Assembly (NCBI GenBank): GCA_017642695.1
Contig: JAEPQD010000002.1
Span: 186,001 to 250,000 of the forward strand
Origin: Parvibaculum sp.
GTDB lineage: Bacteria > Pseudomonadota > Alphaproteobacteria > Parvibaculales > Parvibaculaceae
Direction: 5' to 3'
DNA: 64,000 nucleotides
Shown here one piece after another: positions 1-8,946 of the stretch. A model generated the notes under the pieces. The model worked only from the letters and a program-made list of their open reading frames with translations, had not been told where the DNA came from and did not search any database. Made by a program: the position numbers and the translations under genes. The first letter of the stretch is position 1. The number at the start of each line of letters is the position of its first letter.

Positions 1-232
1 CGTCTTCTCCCGCCGCGAAACGGACCTTCTCGAAATCCTGCTTCGCCGCCAGGGGCGCGTGGTGCCGAAGGATGCCATCGAGGAAGGGCTCTATGCCTTC
101 GGCGACGAGGTGTCCTCGAACACGATCGAGGTCGCGATCCACCGCCTGCGCAAGCGCATGGCGGAAGCGGGTGCCGATATCGAGGTGCACACGCTGCGCG
201 GCATCGGCTATGTTCTGAGTCCCGCGGCATGA
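1..232 (+). CDS. OmpR/PhoB-family response regulator, C-terminal part (5' end outside window)
   Basis: The reading frame open from base 2 encodes the last 76 residues of a response regulator. What is visible is the winged-helix effector domain: the trans-activation/recognition helix region with NTIEVAIHRLRKRM, then the wing with TLRGIGYVL, which are hallmark OmpR/PhoB motifs. The phospho-receiver domain lies upstream of the window. The stop codon overlaps the ATG of the kinase gene by four bases (ATGA), so the pair is translationally coupled and almost certainly a cognate two-component system. Because the next gene is an EptA-type lipid A modifying enzyme, a PmrA/BasR- or TctD/QseB-like role in envelope stress is likely, but that is inferred from context. 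Confidence 0.93.
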   Translation, partial: VFSRRETDLLEILLRRQGRVVPKDAIEEGLYAFGDEVSSNTIEVAIHRLRKRMAEAGADIEVHTLRGIGYVLSPAA

Positions 233-1620
233 TGCACATTCTCCGCAGCTTCTTCGCCCCCTCGCTCACGGCGCGCCTCACGCGGCGCACGCTTGCCATC
301 GTTGCCGCGGGCTTCCTGCTCCTCCTCATCATTCTGCAGGTCCAGTATCTTCTTGTGCGCGACACGCTGCGCGACCGTGGACTGCGCGCGCAGGCCGCTG
401 ACATCGCCGCCCATGTCCGCGTCGATCCGGAGAACGGGGTTTCCGTCGACCTGCCGGCAACGCTCGAAGCGGCCTATGGCCGTCCCGACCGGCAATATGT
501 CTTCTTCGTTCTCGACGGCGGGGGGCAGGTACTCGCCTCTTCCCATGGCGGTGGCGAGCCGCTTGCCTCGCTTCCCGAGCCGGACGGCGATCCCTTCTTC
601 AGCCATGCCGATTTTGCGAAGCGTGGCGCCTATTACGGCGTGACCGTTCCCCTCGAGGGCGTGACCCCGCCGCTCTATCTGCAGGTGGCGCAGGGCTCCT
701 CCCACCCCGACGTGCTGGCCGATACGCTGGTCGAGGAGTTTCTCGAACGGTCATGGGCCTTCCTTCTTCTTCTCGCCATCGCGATTGCGAGCGTGACGAT
801 CTGGACGGTGCGCCAGTCGCTCGCGCCGGTGACGCGGCTTTCCGTCATGGCGCGCAATATCGGTCCCACCTCGCTCGACCGCCGCCTGCCGGAAGACAAT
901 CTTCCTTCCGAGATCACGCCGCTTGTCCACGCGGTCAACACGTCGCTCCAGCGCATTGAAAGCGGTTACCGGCGCGAGCGCGAGTTCACGGCCAATGCCG
1001 CACATGAGCTCCGCACGCCGCTCGCCGTTCTCAAGGCGAATATCGAGACGCTGTCGAGCCTCGACGAGCTGCCGCAGCTCATCGAGGAACTCGCCGACCT
1101 CGAACGCCTCGTGACGCAGCTTCTCCGTCTCGCGCAGGCGGACAACCTGGTGCTCCGGCCGGACGAGGAAGCGGATCTTCATGCCGTCGCGCTTGCCGTC
1201 GCCCGGCAGCTCGGCCCGGTCGCGCTTGCGGAAGGAAAGTCCATCGAGCTCACGGGCGAGGAGAAGCCGGTTCGCGTGCGCGGCCATGCGGACTTCCTCG
1301 CGCTCGCGCTCCGCAATCTCGTGGAAAACGCGCTTGCCCATACGCCCCGCGGCTCCGGCGTCGAGATCAGGGTGGGGGCGGACCGCAGCCTTGCCGTCAT
1401 CGACGAGGGTCCCGGTGTTCCGGCCGCCGATGCGGCCCGCATCTTCGAGCGCTTCGTCCGCGTGAAGCCCGGCGCCTACAAGGGGGCGGGTCTCGGCCTT
1501 TCCATCGCCCAGCGCGTCGCCGCGGTTCATGGCGGCGGTATCGAGGTCGGCCGCGAACCGGGACGAGGTGCCGTCTTCACCCTCAGATTGCCCGGAAATC
1601 CGCCATTTTCGGCCCCGTAA
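229..1620 (+). CDS. Two-component sensor histidine kinase (QseC/PmrB/TctE-like)
   Basis: A 463-residue inner-membrane kinase. Residues about 21-43 form TM1, about 44-173 a periplasmic sensor, and about 174-195 TM2, followed by a HAMP linker. The H-box reads FTANAAHELRTPLAVL with phospho-acceptor H259. The ATPase domain shows the N-box (NLVENALAHTP, about 363-373), the G1 box (DEGPGVP) and the G2 box (GAGLGLSIAQ). All catalytic motifs are intact. It overlaps the upstream response-regulator gene by four bases. The following eptA-like gene starts about 60 bases downstream on the same strand, so the kinase may control it. The ligand cannot be read from the sequence. Confidence 0.95.
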   Translation: MMHILRSFFAPSLTARLTRRTLAIVAAGFLLLLIILQVQYLLVRDTLRDRGLRAQAADIAAHVRVDPENGVSVDLPATLEAAYGRPDRQYVFFVLDGGGQVLASSHGGGEPLASLPEPDGDPFFSHADFAKRGAYYGVTVPLEGVTPPLYLQVAQGSSHPDVLADTLVEEFLERSWAFLLLLAIAIASVTIWTVRQSLAPVTRLSVMARNIGPTSLDRRLPEDNLPSEITPLVHAVNTSLQRIESGYRREREFTANAAHELRTPLAVLKANIETLSSLDELPQLIEELADLERLVTQLLRLAQADNLVLRPDEEADLHAVALAVARQLGPVALAEGKSIELTGEEKPVRVRGHADFLALALRNLVENALAHTPRGSGVEIRVGADRSLAVIDEGPGVPAADAARIFERFVRVKPGAYKGAGLGLSIAQRVAAVHGGGIEVGREPGRGAVFTLRLPGNPPFSAP

Positions 1621-1683
1621 GGTTCCTGTAAGCGAGGGGCGCTCAATTCCGGAAGTCTGGGAGCCTGAGAGGGTTCCGGCGGC

Positions 1684-3435
1684 ATGTGCAGCCATCCGGG
1701 AATTCGAATGCGTCTTTCAAGCCTGACCATGGCTCTTCTGCAGCGGCTCGCCGCGTTGCGGCTTCCCGCCGTTCATCCGCTTCTCCTCGCGCTTGGCGTT
1801 TCCTGCCTCTTCGTCCTCTTCTACAACGGCCAGCTCTGGTCGGCGGTCCTCGGCTGGTGGCCGGGCCGTTCGTTCCGGGATATCGCCTTCCTCGCGTCGA
1901 TCGGGCTCTTTCTTGCCATCGCCTTCAATCTCGTGCTTCAGCCTTTCGCGTTCCCGCGTGTGCTGAAGCCGGTCCTCGTCTGTCTCATTCTGGCGGCTGC
2001 GGGTGTCTCCTGGTTTGCGTCGTCCTATGGCGCGCTGATGGATCGCGGCATGATCGCCAATGTGCTCGGGACGGATGCGCGCGAGGTGGGCGACCTCCTG
2101 AATCCCGGCTTCCTGCTTCACATGGTGCTTTTCGGTCTGCTGCCTGCGCTTCTCGTCGTCTTGGTGCCGCTCCGGCCTGCCGGCTTCTGGCGCGAGACGG
2201 TCCTGCGCGGCGGTACGGTGCTCGGCAGTGTTGCGCTCGTCGGTCTCATCGCGGCCTTGTTCTTTCAGGACTACGCGGTTCTCCTGCGCGGCCATCGTGA
2301 AGTCAGGCTGATGATCAATCCCTCCGCCGCGATCTACGCCTCGCTGCGCCATGCGACCGATGCGCGGGAGGGACTCGCCGCGAAGTTCGAGCGCATCGCG
2401 GACCATGTCGAGCGTGGGCCGGAGCCCGCGAGCCCCGGCGGCCGGAAGAAAGTGCTCGTTTTCGTCGTCGGCGAAACGGCGCGGGCCGATCATTTCTCGC
2501 TCAATGGCTATGAGCGCGACACCAATCCCGAGCTGGCGCGGCGCGGCGTGGTCAGTTTCGCCGATGTCCGCTCCTGCGCCACCTCGACGGCGGAATCCGT
2601 GCCCTGCATGTTTTCCGATCTCGCGCGCGGGCAATATTCCGCGTCGAAGGCAGGCTCGCGCGAGAACCTGCTCGATCTTCTCGTCCGCGCGGATGTTGAC
2701 GTGCTCTGGCTCGAAAACAATTCGAGCTGCAAGGGGGTCTGTGCGCGCGTGCCGGTGAAGACGGCATGGGATGCGGGCGAATCCGGTTATTGCGGCGGTG
2801 GCGAATGTCTCGACGACCTCATGGTCCGCCAGCTTCGCGATGTCCTCGCGGCGGATCGCGGCCGCGATCTCGTCGTCGTGATGCATCAGATCGGCAGCCA
2901 CGGGCCTTCCTATTTCAAGCGATACACGCAGGACTATCGCCGCTTCGCGCCGACCTGCGACACCAGCCAGCTCCAGTCCTGTACGCAGACCGAGCTCGTG
3001 AACACCTATGACGACTCGATCCTCTACACCGATCATGTGCTTGCCCAGACGATAGACGTTCTCGCTGGGGCGTCGGACCGCTTCGACACCGCCATGCTCT
3101 ATGTCTCGGATCACGGCGAGTCGCTCGGCGAGAAGGGCATCTATCTCCACGGCATGCCCTATATGTTCGCGCCGGACGCGCAGACGCATGTGCCGATGGT
3201 GCTCTGGACTTCGCCCGGCTATCGCGCTGCCACCGCACTCGACGTGGCGTGCCTCCGCGTTGAGGCGGGCGGCGCATACAGTCACGACAATCTCTTCCAT
3301 TCGGTGCTCGGCATGTTCGGCATCCGCACCGATGTCTATCGTGCAGATCTCGACCTGCTCGCGCCCTGTCGTCCGGGCGCGGCGGTTGCTCACGTGGCGG
3401 GCCTCGCCACCCCAGATGAGACGGCCCGCCCGTGA
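1684..3435 (+). CDS. eptA: Phosphoethanolamine-lipid A transferase, EptA/MCR family
   Basis: An integral inner-membrane enzyme of up to 583 residues that moves phosphoethanolamine from phosphatidylethanolamine to lipid A, releasing diacylglycerol. The N-terminal third carries about five membrane segments. The periplasmic alkaline-phosphatase-fold domain keeps VVGETARADHFSLNGY (metal-ligand E264), the nucleophile motif SCATSTAESVPCMFS (T302, matching MCR-1 T285), HQIGSHGPSYFKRY and YVSDHGESLGEKG. Paired cysteines as in EptA are present. The first ATG is 1684; ATG 1708 has a GGGA six bases upstream and may be the true start. The 3' end overlaps the PAP2 gene (GTGA). Membership of the family is very well supported; control by the upstream kinase is inferred. 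Confidence 0.93.
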   Translation: MCSHPGIRMRLSSLTMALLQRLAALRLPAVHPLLLALGVSCLFVLFYNGQLWSAVLGWWPGRSFRDIAFLASIGLFLAIAFNLVLQPFAFPRVLKPVLVCLILAAAGVSWFASSYGALMDRGMIANVLGTDAREVGDLLNPGFLLHMVLFGLLPALLVVLVPLRPAGFWRETVLRGGTVLGSVALVGLIAALFFQDYAVLLRGHREVRLMINPSAAIYASLRHATDAREGLAAKFERIADHVERGPEPASPGGRKKVLVFVVGETARADHFSLNGYERDTNPELARRGVVSFADVRSCATSTAESVPCMFSDLARGQYSASKAGSRENLLDLLVRADVDVLWLENNSSCKGVCARVPVKTAWDAGESGYCGGGECLDDLMVRQLRDVLAADRGRDLVVVMHQIGSHGPSYFKRYTQDYRRFAPTCDTSQLQSCTQTELVNTYDDSILYTDHVLAQTIDVLAGASDRFDTAMLYVSDHGESLGEKGIYLHGMPYMFAPDAQTHVPMVLWTSPGYRAATALDVACLRVEAGGAYSHDNLFHSVLGMFGIRTDVYRADLDLLAPCRPGAAVAHVAGLATPDETARP

Positions 3436-4154
3436 GCGATGCGTCCGTTGCCATTCGGCGCCGCAGCGTTACACGCTTCCCGGAACTCGCATTGGCCGTC
3501 GCGGCGATTGCCGTCTTCGCGCTCTGGCCTCCGGTTCATGCGCTTGATCTTCGCCTTGAAGCCTATTTCTTCGACCGGGCTGTGAGCGCCTGGCTCGTTC
3601 CGCCGGACAGCCACGGTCTTCTCTTCTGGCTTTTCTATCGCGGTCCGAAGCTGGCGCTTGCCGCAGCGGGCGCCGCGTCGCTTCTCTGGCTCCTCCGGTG
3701 CGGCCTCATGCAGCACTGGCGCTCCTTCGAGACTCGCCTGCTGCTTGCTCTTTCCGTGCTTGGCATTACCGCGCTTCTTGCCGGTCTCCTCAAGGGTTGG
3801 ACAGGCATCTCCTGCCCCGTGCAGGAAACGATCTTCGCCGGTCCCTATGCGCATGTCGCCGTTCTGGACCGTCTCCAGGGGATTGCTCCGTTCAATGAGC
3901 ATTTCAGGTGCTGGCCCGCAGGTCACGCGGCTGCCGGGTTCGGCCTTCTCGGCTTTCGTCTGTTCGCACCCGGCGGCGCGCCGCCGTCTTGGCGCTATCT
4001 CGCACCGGGTCTTGCGGGCGGATGGGTGCTCGGCATCTACCAGATGGCCCGGGGACAACACTATTTGTCCCACACCGTCGTCACGATGGCGCTGGCTTTT
4101 CTCCTTTCATCGCTTGCCATCATGATTCTCGATTGCCTCGAGGATCGCGGTTGA
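3432..4154 (+). CDS. PAP2-family membrane phosphatase
   Basis: A 240-residue membrane protein of the PAP2 superfamily with about six hydrophobic segments. The three signature motifs can be followed: KGWTGISCP (a KxxxxxxxP-like motif), FRCWPAGHAAAGF (the SGH motif, here PAGH with the catalytic His) and ARGQHYLSHTVVT (SRxxxxxHxxxD-like, Asp replaced). The GTG start overlaps the eptA stop by four bases, so it is translationally coupled to it. Homologues next to eptA are thought to act on lipid A phosphates or undecaprenyl/phosphatidate pools; the substrate here is unknown. The first-motif variation and the loss of the final Asp could alter activity. Confidence 0.85.
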   Translation: MSDASVAIRRRSVTRFPELALAVAAIAVFALWPPVHALDLRLEAYFFDRAVSAWLVPPDSHGLLFWLFYRGPKLALAAAGAASLLWLLRCGLMQHWRSFETRLLLALSVLGITALLAGLLKGWTGISCPVQETIFAGPYAHVAVLDRLQGIAPFNEHFRCWPAGHAAAGFGLLGFRLFAPGGAPPSWRYLAPGLAGGWVLGIYQMARGQHYLSHTVVTMALAFLLSSLAIMILDCLEDRG

Positions 4155-4276
4155 CCGGGGATAAGTTTTTCTGGCTAATCCATCGCGAGAGTGATGACAC
4201 CCCGCGCCCGTCGTCGGAAAGCGCTTGTGACGTTTCGATGACAGTTCAGTGACAACAGCCTCCGGATATCCCCGTT

Positions 4277-5158
4277 TTGGCGCTTCGCCGCTTCATTCAC
4301 ATCATCCTGAACCCGACTGCGGGCAGGCGTAAGCGTGACCTTCTGGACGATGTCGTCGGCCGTCTTCGCGCCGCGGGTGCGGACGTCACCATCGAACTCA
4401 CGGAAGCTGCCGGTCATGCGACGGAGCTTGCGCGCAAGGCTGCGCGCGCGGGCCGCGCGGACGTCATCGTTGCGGCAGGCGGCGATGGAACGATCAACGA
4501 AGTCGCACGCGGACTTCTCGGGCAGGGCGTGCCGCTCGGTATCGTGCCACTCGGCACTGCGAATGTACTCGCCGTTGAGATAGAGCTTCCTCTGCAAGCG
4601 GAGAATGTTGCTTCCATGCTGCTTGGCGGTCCCGCCGAACTCATCGGTACCGGTCTCGTTCAGGGCGAAATTTTCCTGATGATGGTCGGTATCGGCTTTG
4701 ACGGTGAAATCGTGCACGGTATCGACCCGAAGTTGAAACGCCTCTGGGGCAAGGGCGCTTTCATCTGGTCGGGCCTCAAGACGTGGGTACACGGACCGGC
4801 GCGCGACATCCGCCTTGTTGTGGACGGACGCGAGAAGCGCGCCGCCTGGGCCATCGCCACAAATGGCCGCCACTATGCGGGGCCTTACCTGCTTGCGCCC
4901 GATAAGGACATCACGCAGCCGGGACTCACGCTTTTCCTCTTCAGGAAGCCGTCTCGCTTTGCCTTTGCCGTCTATCTCGCCGCGCTCGGTCTCGGGCTCG
5001 TGCCGCGTCTTTCGAGCGTCGAAGTCATTCCGGCGCGACGGATCGACGTACTGGAACCCGAAGGACTCGCTGTTGAAGTCGACGGCGACGACAGAGGTGT
5101 TCTGCCGCAGACGATCGAGCAGGGCACGCAGTTCCTCCGGATGGTGGTGCCGGGCTGA
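4277..5158 (+). CDS. Diacylglycerol/lipid kinase, YegS/BmrU family
   Basis: A 293-residue soluble lipid kinase with the diacylglycerol-kinase catalytic domain. The N-terminus has LNPTAGRRKR, followed by the nucleotide-binding signature AAGGDGTINEVA and PLGTANVLA. The frame starts at a TTG (4277) with no strong ribosome-binding site. The order eptA, PAP2, lipid kinase makes sense: phosphoethanolamine transfer releases diacylglycerol, which a kinase can convert to phosphatidate for reuse. In enterobacteria DgkA, an unrelated membrane kinase, does this. The assignment to recycling is inference. Its TGA directly abuts the stop codon of the convergent HAD gene with no base between them. Confidence 0.88.
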   Translation: MALRRFIHIILNPTAGRRKRDLLDDVVGRLRAAGADVTIELTEAAGHATELARKAARAGRADVIVAAGGDGTINEVARGLLGQGVPLGIVPLGTANVLAVEIELPLQAENVASMLLGGPAELIGTGLVQGEIFLMMVGIGFDGEIVHGIDPKLKRLWGKGAFIWSGLKTWVHGPARDIRLVVDGREKRAAWAIATNGRHYAGPYLLAPDKDITQPGLTLFLFRKPSRFAFAVYLAALGLGLVPRLSSVEVIPARRIDVLEPEGLAVEVDGDDRGVLPQTIEQGTQFLRMVVPG

Positions 5159-5914
5159 TCAGATTGTCTTGCGGATGTCGTCCGGCAGAAGTTCCGGCAG
5201 CGCATGGATGATCCGGTCGGGTTTCACCTCGCTCGATGCGGGCAGGCCCATGCGATGCGGGTCGTGCCAGATGCCGCAGATGCCGAGGCGTTGCGGGGCG
5301 GCGATCTCCCATTCGAGATTGTCGCCGACCATCCATGTTTCTTCCGGCGCGACGTCCAGCACGGACAGCGCGTGACGATAGGCCTGCTCCTCCGGTTTGC
5401 CGAATCCGTGTTCGCCTTCGATCTGTATGTGATCGAAGCGATGTTCGAGGCCGAAGCGCACAACCTTGGCGCGTTGCGTTTCGGCGGCGCCGTTCGTGAT
5501 CAGCGCCATGATAACGCCGAGTTCCTTCAGCTTGTCGAGCGTTTCGCAGGCGCCGGGAAAGAACTTCATTTCCTCTTCGCGGAACGCCGAGAAGCGGTCG
5601 GCGAGAGCGTGGATGATCGTGTCATCCGGTCTGGCGCCACTCTTTGCCGAGAGGCGTTCAAAGCCGCCGGCGACAATCCTTCGCCGGGCTTCGGTAAGCC
5701 GGAGCCGCCAGTGCTTGTGCTGCGACGCGTCGGACCAGAACTCGCGGGCATAGATGCCGATCTCCCTAACGAGGTCGTCGGTATCGAAGTTTTCGAGCTG
5801 ATCGGAGAATTCGCCGACAACCGTCTTCCACGCAAGTTCCGGCTGGCCGTAGGCGGAGAGGATTGTATCGTCGAGATCGAAGAGAATGGCGCGCGGCAGG
5901 TTTGTCATCGCCAA
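5159..5914 (-). CDS. HAD-superfamily (subfamily IA) hydrolase
   Basis: A 251-residue HAD phosphatase. Motif I is AILFDLDDTILSA (nucleophile and acid/base Asp), motif II ALITNGAA, motif III Lys in GFGKPEE, and motif IV WMVGDNLEWEI. The helical cap lies between motifs I and II, as in phosphoglycolate phosphatase/YjjG-like enzymes. Two start ATGs are possible (MAMTNL; the second is two codons in). It stands alone on the minus strand, ending tail-to-tail against the lipid kinase. The substrate is not predictable from the sequence. Confidence 0.88.
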   Translation of the reverse strand: MAMTNLPRAILFDLDDTILSAYGQPELAWKTVVGEFSDQLENFDTDDLVREIGIYAREFWSDASQHKHWRLRLTEARRRIVAGGFERLSAKSGARPDDTIIHALADRFSAFREEEMKFFPGACETLDKLKELGVIMALITNGAAETQRAKVVRFGLEHRFDHIQIEGEHGFGKPEEQAYRHALSVLDVAPEETWMVGDNLEWEIAAPQRLGICGIWHDPHRMGLPASSEVKPDRIIHALPELLPDDIRKTI

Positions 5915-5949
5915 AGTCTATCCGATTCAGCGGCGAAGACAGAGCGGGA

Positions 5950-7557
5950 TCAGGCGATATTCCTGTGCGGGAGGTTGTCCGCCTCAAAGGCGGGTCGGAC
6001 GAGACCGTTCTTCGAGGGAAGCGCAGCGGGCGAAGTCCAGCGGCCGTAATATTCTGCGAGGGACATCGACACGCCGTCGGAGCCCATGATCCGCGCATGT
6101 TCGCGGTCGAGCCTGCGCGGTTCGGTGACGCCGCAGGAATGCGCGATTACGCAGACCTCATGCGTCACGCGTTCGGCATAACGCCGCACGCGCTCCGCCT
6201 TGTCAGTCACGTCGAGCCCACGCTGGAGCCGCTTGTTGTGCGTGGTGATGCCGGTCGGACAGGTATTCTTGTTGCACTGAAGCGCCTGGATGCAGCCAAG
6301 CGAGAACATGTAGCCGCGTGCGGATGACACAAAGTCCGCACCGACGCAGAGCGCCCAGGCGACTTCCGCCGGAGTGATGAGCTTGCCGCTCGCGTTTACC
6401 CGAATGCGTTTGTTGAGCTTGTGGCGTTCAAGCGCATCGCAGAGCATCGGCAGGCTTTCCCAGATCGGCAGGCCGACATAGTCGATCAGCGCCATGGGCG
6501 CGGCACCTGTGCCTCCATCGGCGCTGTCGAGCGTGATGAAATCGGGTGCGTGCTGGATGCCCCGACGATTGATCTCGGCGCAGAGATCGTCGAGCCAGTC
6601 ATAGGCTCCGAGCACGAGCTTGAAGCCCGTGGGTTTGCCAGTCACTTCTCGTACATGGGAAACGACGTCGAGAAGATCGGCAATGCTTTCGATTTCCGGG
6701 TGGCGGTTCGGGCTGATCGAGTCCATGCCCTGTGGGATGCCGCGAACGCGGGCGATTTCGTCTGTCACCTTCGAGCCCGGAAGGATACCGCCCTTGCCGG
6801 GCTTCGCACCCTGGCTGAGCTTGATTTCGAACATCTTGACCTGGTCGAGCTCACCAAGCGCCTTCAAGCGGTCGTCGCAAAGCGAGCCGTCATCCTTGCG
6901 GCAACCATATTTGGCGGTGCCGATCTGGAAGACGAGGTCGGCGCCGCCTTCGAGGTGAAACGGCGACAGTCCGCCCTCGCCCGTGTTGAGCCAGACGCCC
7001 GCCATGCGAGCCCCGTTTGAAAGGGCGAGCACCGCGGGCTTCGAGATCGCGCCGTAGCTCATGCCGGAAATGTTGTAGAGCGAGGCCGTGCGATAGGGCT
7101 TCCGCGCGAAGGGGCCAATTTCGACGATGGCGGTTTCCGCCGCATTCTGGTCGAGCGGCGGGAAGGGACAGTTCGCGAAGCTCACCGTGCCGGCGGGTCG
7201 CAGATCGCGCGTCGAGCCGAAGGCGACTGTCGTGTCGACGCCTTTCGCCGCGCGATAGACCCAGGCGCGCTGTGCACGGTTGAAAGGCAGTTCCTCGCGG
7301 TCCATCGCGAAGAAATACTGGCGGAAATATTCGCCGAGCGCTTCGAAGAGATAGCGGAAGCGGCCGATAACGGGGTAGTTCCGGCGCACCGCGTGTTTCG
7401 TTTGCGTGATGTCGATGAAGTAGATGGCAACGACAGCCAGTACAAGACAGCCGATGCCGACGATGAAGAGCGCCGACATGATGTCGACGACCTGCCAGAT
7501 CACGGAGCCGTTAAGCGCGTCCGCGAGATTCTTCGTCGCCGTTCCGAAAGCGTTCAT
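5950..7557 (-). CDS. FMN-binding glutamate synthase family protein (GltB domain-2-like)
   Basis: A 535-residue protein with one or two N-terminal membrane segments (about 20-50) followed by the glutamate-synthase FMN-binding TIM barrel. Seen motifs are LYNISGMSYGAIS, LDSADGGTGAAPM (about 343-355, the FMN/2-oxoglutarate loop) and a cluster-binding signature with C422, C428 and C433 (C-x5-C-x4-C), matching the 3Fe-4S ligands of GltS. The glutaminase and beta-helix domains of real glutamate synthase are missing, so this is the stand-alone, membrane-anchored relative common in proteobacteria. Its reaction is uncertain; it should not be called gltB. Confidence 0.9.
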   Translation of the reverse strand: MNAFGTATKNLADALNGSVIWQVVDIMSALFIVGIGCLVLAVVAIYFIDITQTKHAVRRNYPVIGRFRYLFEALGEYFRQYFFAMDREELPFNRAQRAWVYRAAKGVDTTVAFGSTRDLRPAGTVSFANCPFPPLDQNAAETAIVEIGPFARKPYRTASLYNISGMSYGAISKPAVLALSNGARMAGVWLNTGEGGLSPFHLEGGADLVFQIGTAKYGCRKDDGSLCDDRLKALGELDQVKMFEIKLSQGAKPGKGGILPGSKVTDEIARVRGIPQGMDSISPNRHPEIESIADLLDVVSHVREVTGKPTGFKLVLGAYDWLDDLCAEINRRGIQHAPDFITLDSADGGTGAAPMALIDYVGLPIWESLPMLCDALERHKLNKRIRVNASGKLITPAEVAWALCVGADFVSSARGYMFSLGCIQALQCNKNTCPTGITTHNKRLQRGLDVTDKAERVRRYAERVTHEVCVIAHSCGVTEPRRLDREHARIMGSDGVSMSLAEYYGRWTSPAALPSKNGLVRPAFEADNLPHRNIA

Positions 7558-7589
7558 CCCCCAGCCCCCTCATGTCCCCCGCCCGGACG

Positions 7590-8540
7590 TCATGCGCCGG
7601 GTATTGCAGCCTCGGCCACCTGTGTCGGCCCGCTGATCGCCGGCCGCGGGTCGAGAACCTTCGGTTCGACGCGCTCCGCCACTTCGGTTCTCGTCGTTTC
7701 CGCAACATCCTCTTCCGCGATGGAGAGCCGAAGACCGACAGCGGCGCTCGCCGTTTCACGCACTTGCCGTTCCGGCGCGGTGTCGAGAACTTTCGGCGCG
7801 GGGCGGTAGTCGGCCGCTACGACCGTCTTCGCCGGAACGATGTTCACGCTGTGGCCGATCGCCGGCTTGAGAACGCCGGTCATGTCGATCTTCACTGGCT
7901 GCGGCTTGTATGTGAGGTTTGCAACACGGGTGCGTTCGTTTTCCCAAATCCGGATGACACGCGCGAAATAACGGCCGCCGCGCGATGCTGTTTGCGAATG
8001 GTAGTTCGCAACCGCCTGCTGCCAGGATCCCGTCCGCTCACGCAGACGCATGAGGAAGTCGGCGCCATAGGCAACGTTCGTCATCGGATCGAATGCGTCT
8101 TCGAGGCTTGCGAAGGCATCGGGGTGATAGCGAAGGTTCACCTGCATGCAGCCGATATCGATGGAGCGCATGCCACTGTCGAGGAGGTTCTGCGTTTTCT
8201 CGATCGCTTCGCGTTTCGTCTTGAAATAATAGGGTCGGCCTTCCGCATTGATCGTCCACGGCCAGGCGCGTGCCGTTCGGGTCTTCGAGCTGTAGCGGCC
8301 CGATTCCGCCATGGCGACAGCGGCGAGGAGCGCGCGGGGCAGGCTGTTTTCCCGTTCGTGGTGGATCGCCGCCATTTCGCAGAAGGTCGAGGGATCCGCT
8401 TGGGAGAGTTCGCCGATTTCGCGGCCGAGCACACCTTGAGGCACCGCCATGACGGCCAGCAGGACGAATACGGTGCCGAGCAGGAAGGCCCGCGGCATCC
8501 ATGTCCTTGGTTGTGTCCTTGAAAGCAGCCTCGACGCCAT
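7590..8540 (-). CDS. Lytic transglycosylase, SLT domain, exported
   Basis: A 316-residue protein with an N-terminal membrane/signal segment (about 17-38, ending near VLGRE) and a goose-lysozyme/SLT-type catalytic domain. The catalytic Glu lies in LLAAVAMAESGR (E79), followed by GCMQVNLRYHPD and NVAYGADFLMRL, which match the substrate-cleft motifs of family 1 lytic transglycosylases. A low-complexity C-terminal tail of about 100 residues follows the domain. It would cleave peptidoglycan glycan strands in the periplasm. It is transcribed away from the small-RNA candidate at 8815-8910. Confidence 0.87.
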   Translation of the reverse strand: MASRLLSRTQPRTWMPRAFLLGTVFVLLAVMAVPQGVLGREIGELSQADPSTFCEMAAIHHERENSLPRALLAAVAMAESGRYSSKTRTARAWPWTINAEGRPYYFKTKREAIEKTQNLLDSGMRSIDIGCMQVNLRYHPDAFASLEDAFDPMTNVAYGADFLMRLRERTGSWQQAVANYHSQTASRGGRYFARVIRIWENERTRVANLTYKPQPVKIDMTGVLKPAIGHSVNIVPAKTVVAADYRPAPKVLDTAPERQVRETASAAVGLRLSIAEEDVAETTRTEVAERVEPKVLDPRPAISGPTQVAEAAIPGA

Positions 8541-8780
8541 GAACTCATCCCAGCCTTGCCGCGTGTCGGGAAGACGCGCAGCGCCCCATTTCCGGACTGA
8601 TCATGGCGGGGAGGCATTAAGGAAGGTTTGAGAGCTAGACGCCGGTATGTTCCGCGGCTTTTGTTGCGCCGCACATTTCAGCATTTCAGCCGAGAGGATG
8701 TCTAAAAAAACTGCGCTGTGCCAATAAGTTGGGCGGAAATATTTTTTGCTGCGCTGCAAATGAAATTTCGCATTTCTCCC

Positions 8781-8809
8781 TTGATTTGTGTGCAGCGCAA
8801 TGTCATCTT
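8781..8809 (+). promoter_or_regulatory. Candidate promoter of the 8.8-kb small RNA
   Basis: TTGATT at 8781-8786 is followed after 17 bases by CATCTT at 8804-8809. The -35 is good, with a preceding C as in rhizobial CTTGAC promoters; the -10 is weak. Transcription would start near 8815. The proposal rests mainly on its correct placement ahead of a free-standing terminator. Confidence 0.35.
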
Positions 8810-8814
8810 GTGCA

Positions 8815-8910
8815 TCGCGGCATCGGTTGAGACTTTCTCCCGCTGCCGTAGCCCTTCCTGGGCGTTTCCTCCCTAAACTTGGGCCCTGGTTCGCCAGGGC
8901 CCCTTTTTTT
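8815..8910 (+). ncRNA. Candidate trans-acting small RNA with two anti-Shine-Dalgarno motifs
   Basis: The plus-strand stretch has no open reading frame but ends in an excellent intrinsic terminator, with no plus-strand gene upstream that would need it. About 95 bases would be transcribed. They contain CTCCC (near 8836), a small hairpin GCCC/GGGC at 8851-8863, and then a probably unpaired TTTCCTCCCT at 8865-8874 just before the terminator stem. CU-rich anti-Shine-Dalgarno loops in this arrangement are typical of alphaproteobacterial AbcR/alpha-r15-type sRNAs, which block ribosome-binding sites of transport mRNAs. Homology to AbcR is suggested, not shown. The remainder of the 8541-8946 intergenic region holds only A/T-rich promoter-like sequence. 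Confidence 0.5.
8881..8910 (+). terminator. Intrinsic terminator of the small-RNA candidate
   Basis: A perfect stem of GGGCCCTGG with its complement around a TTCG tetraloop is followed by seven T residues on the plus strand. This is one of the strongest terminators in the window, and it serves no annotated protein gene. Confidence 0.85.
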
Positions 8911-8946
8911 GTGTGAAACGGAATTGTCGCAGGAAAGCGGGATTTT

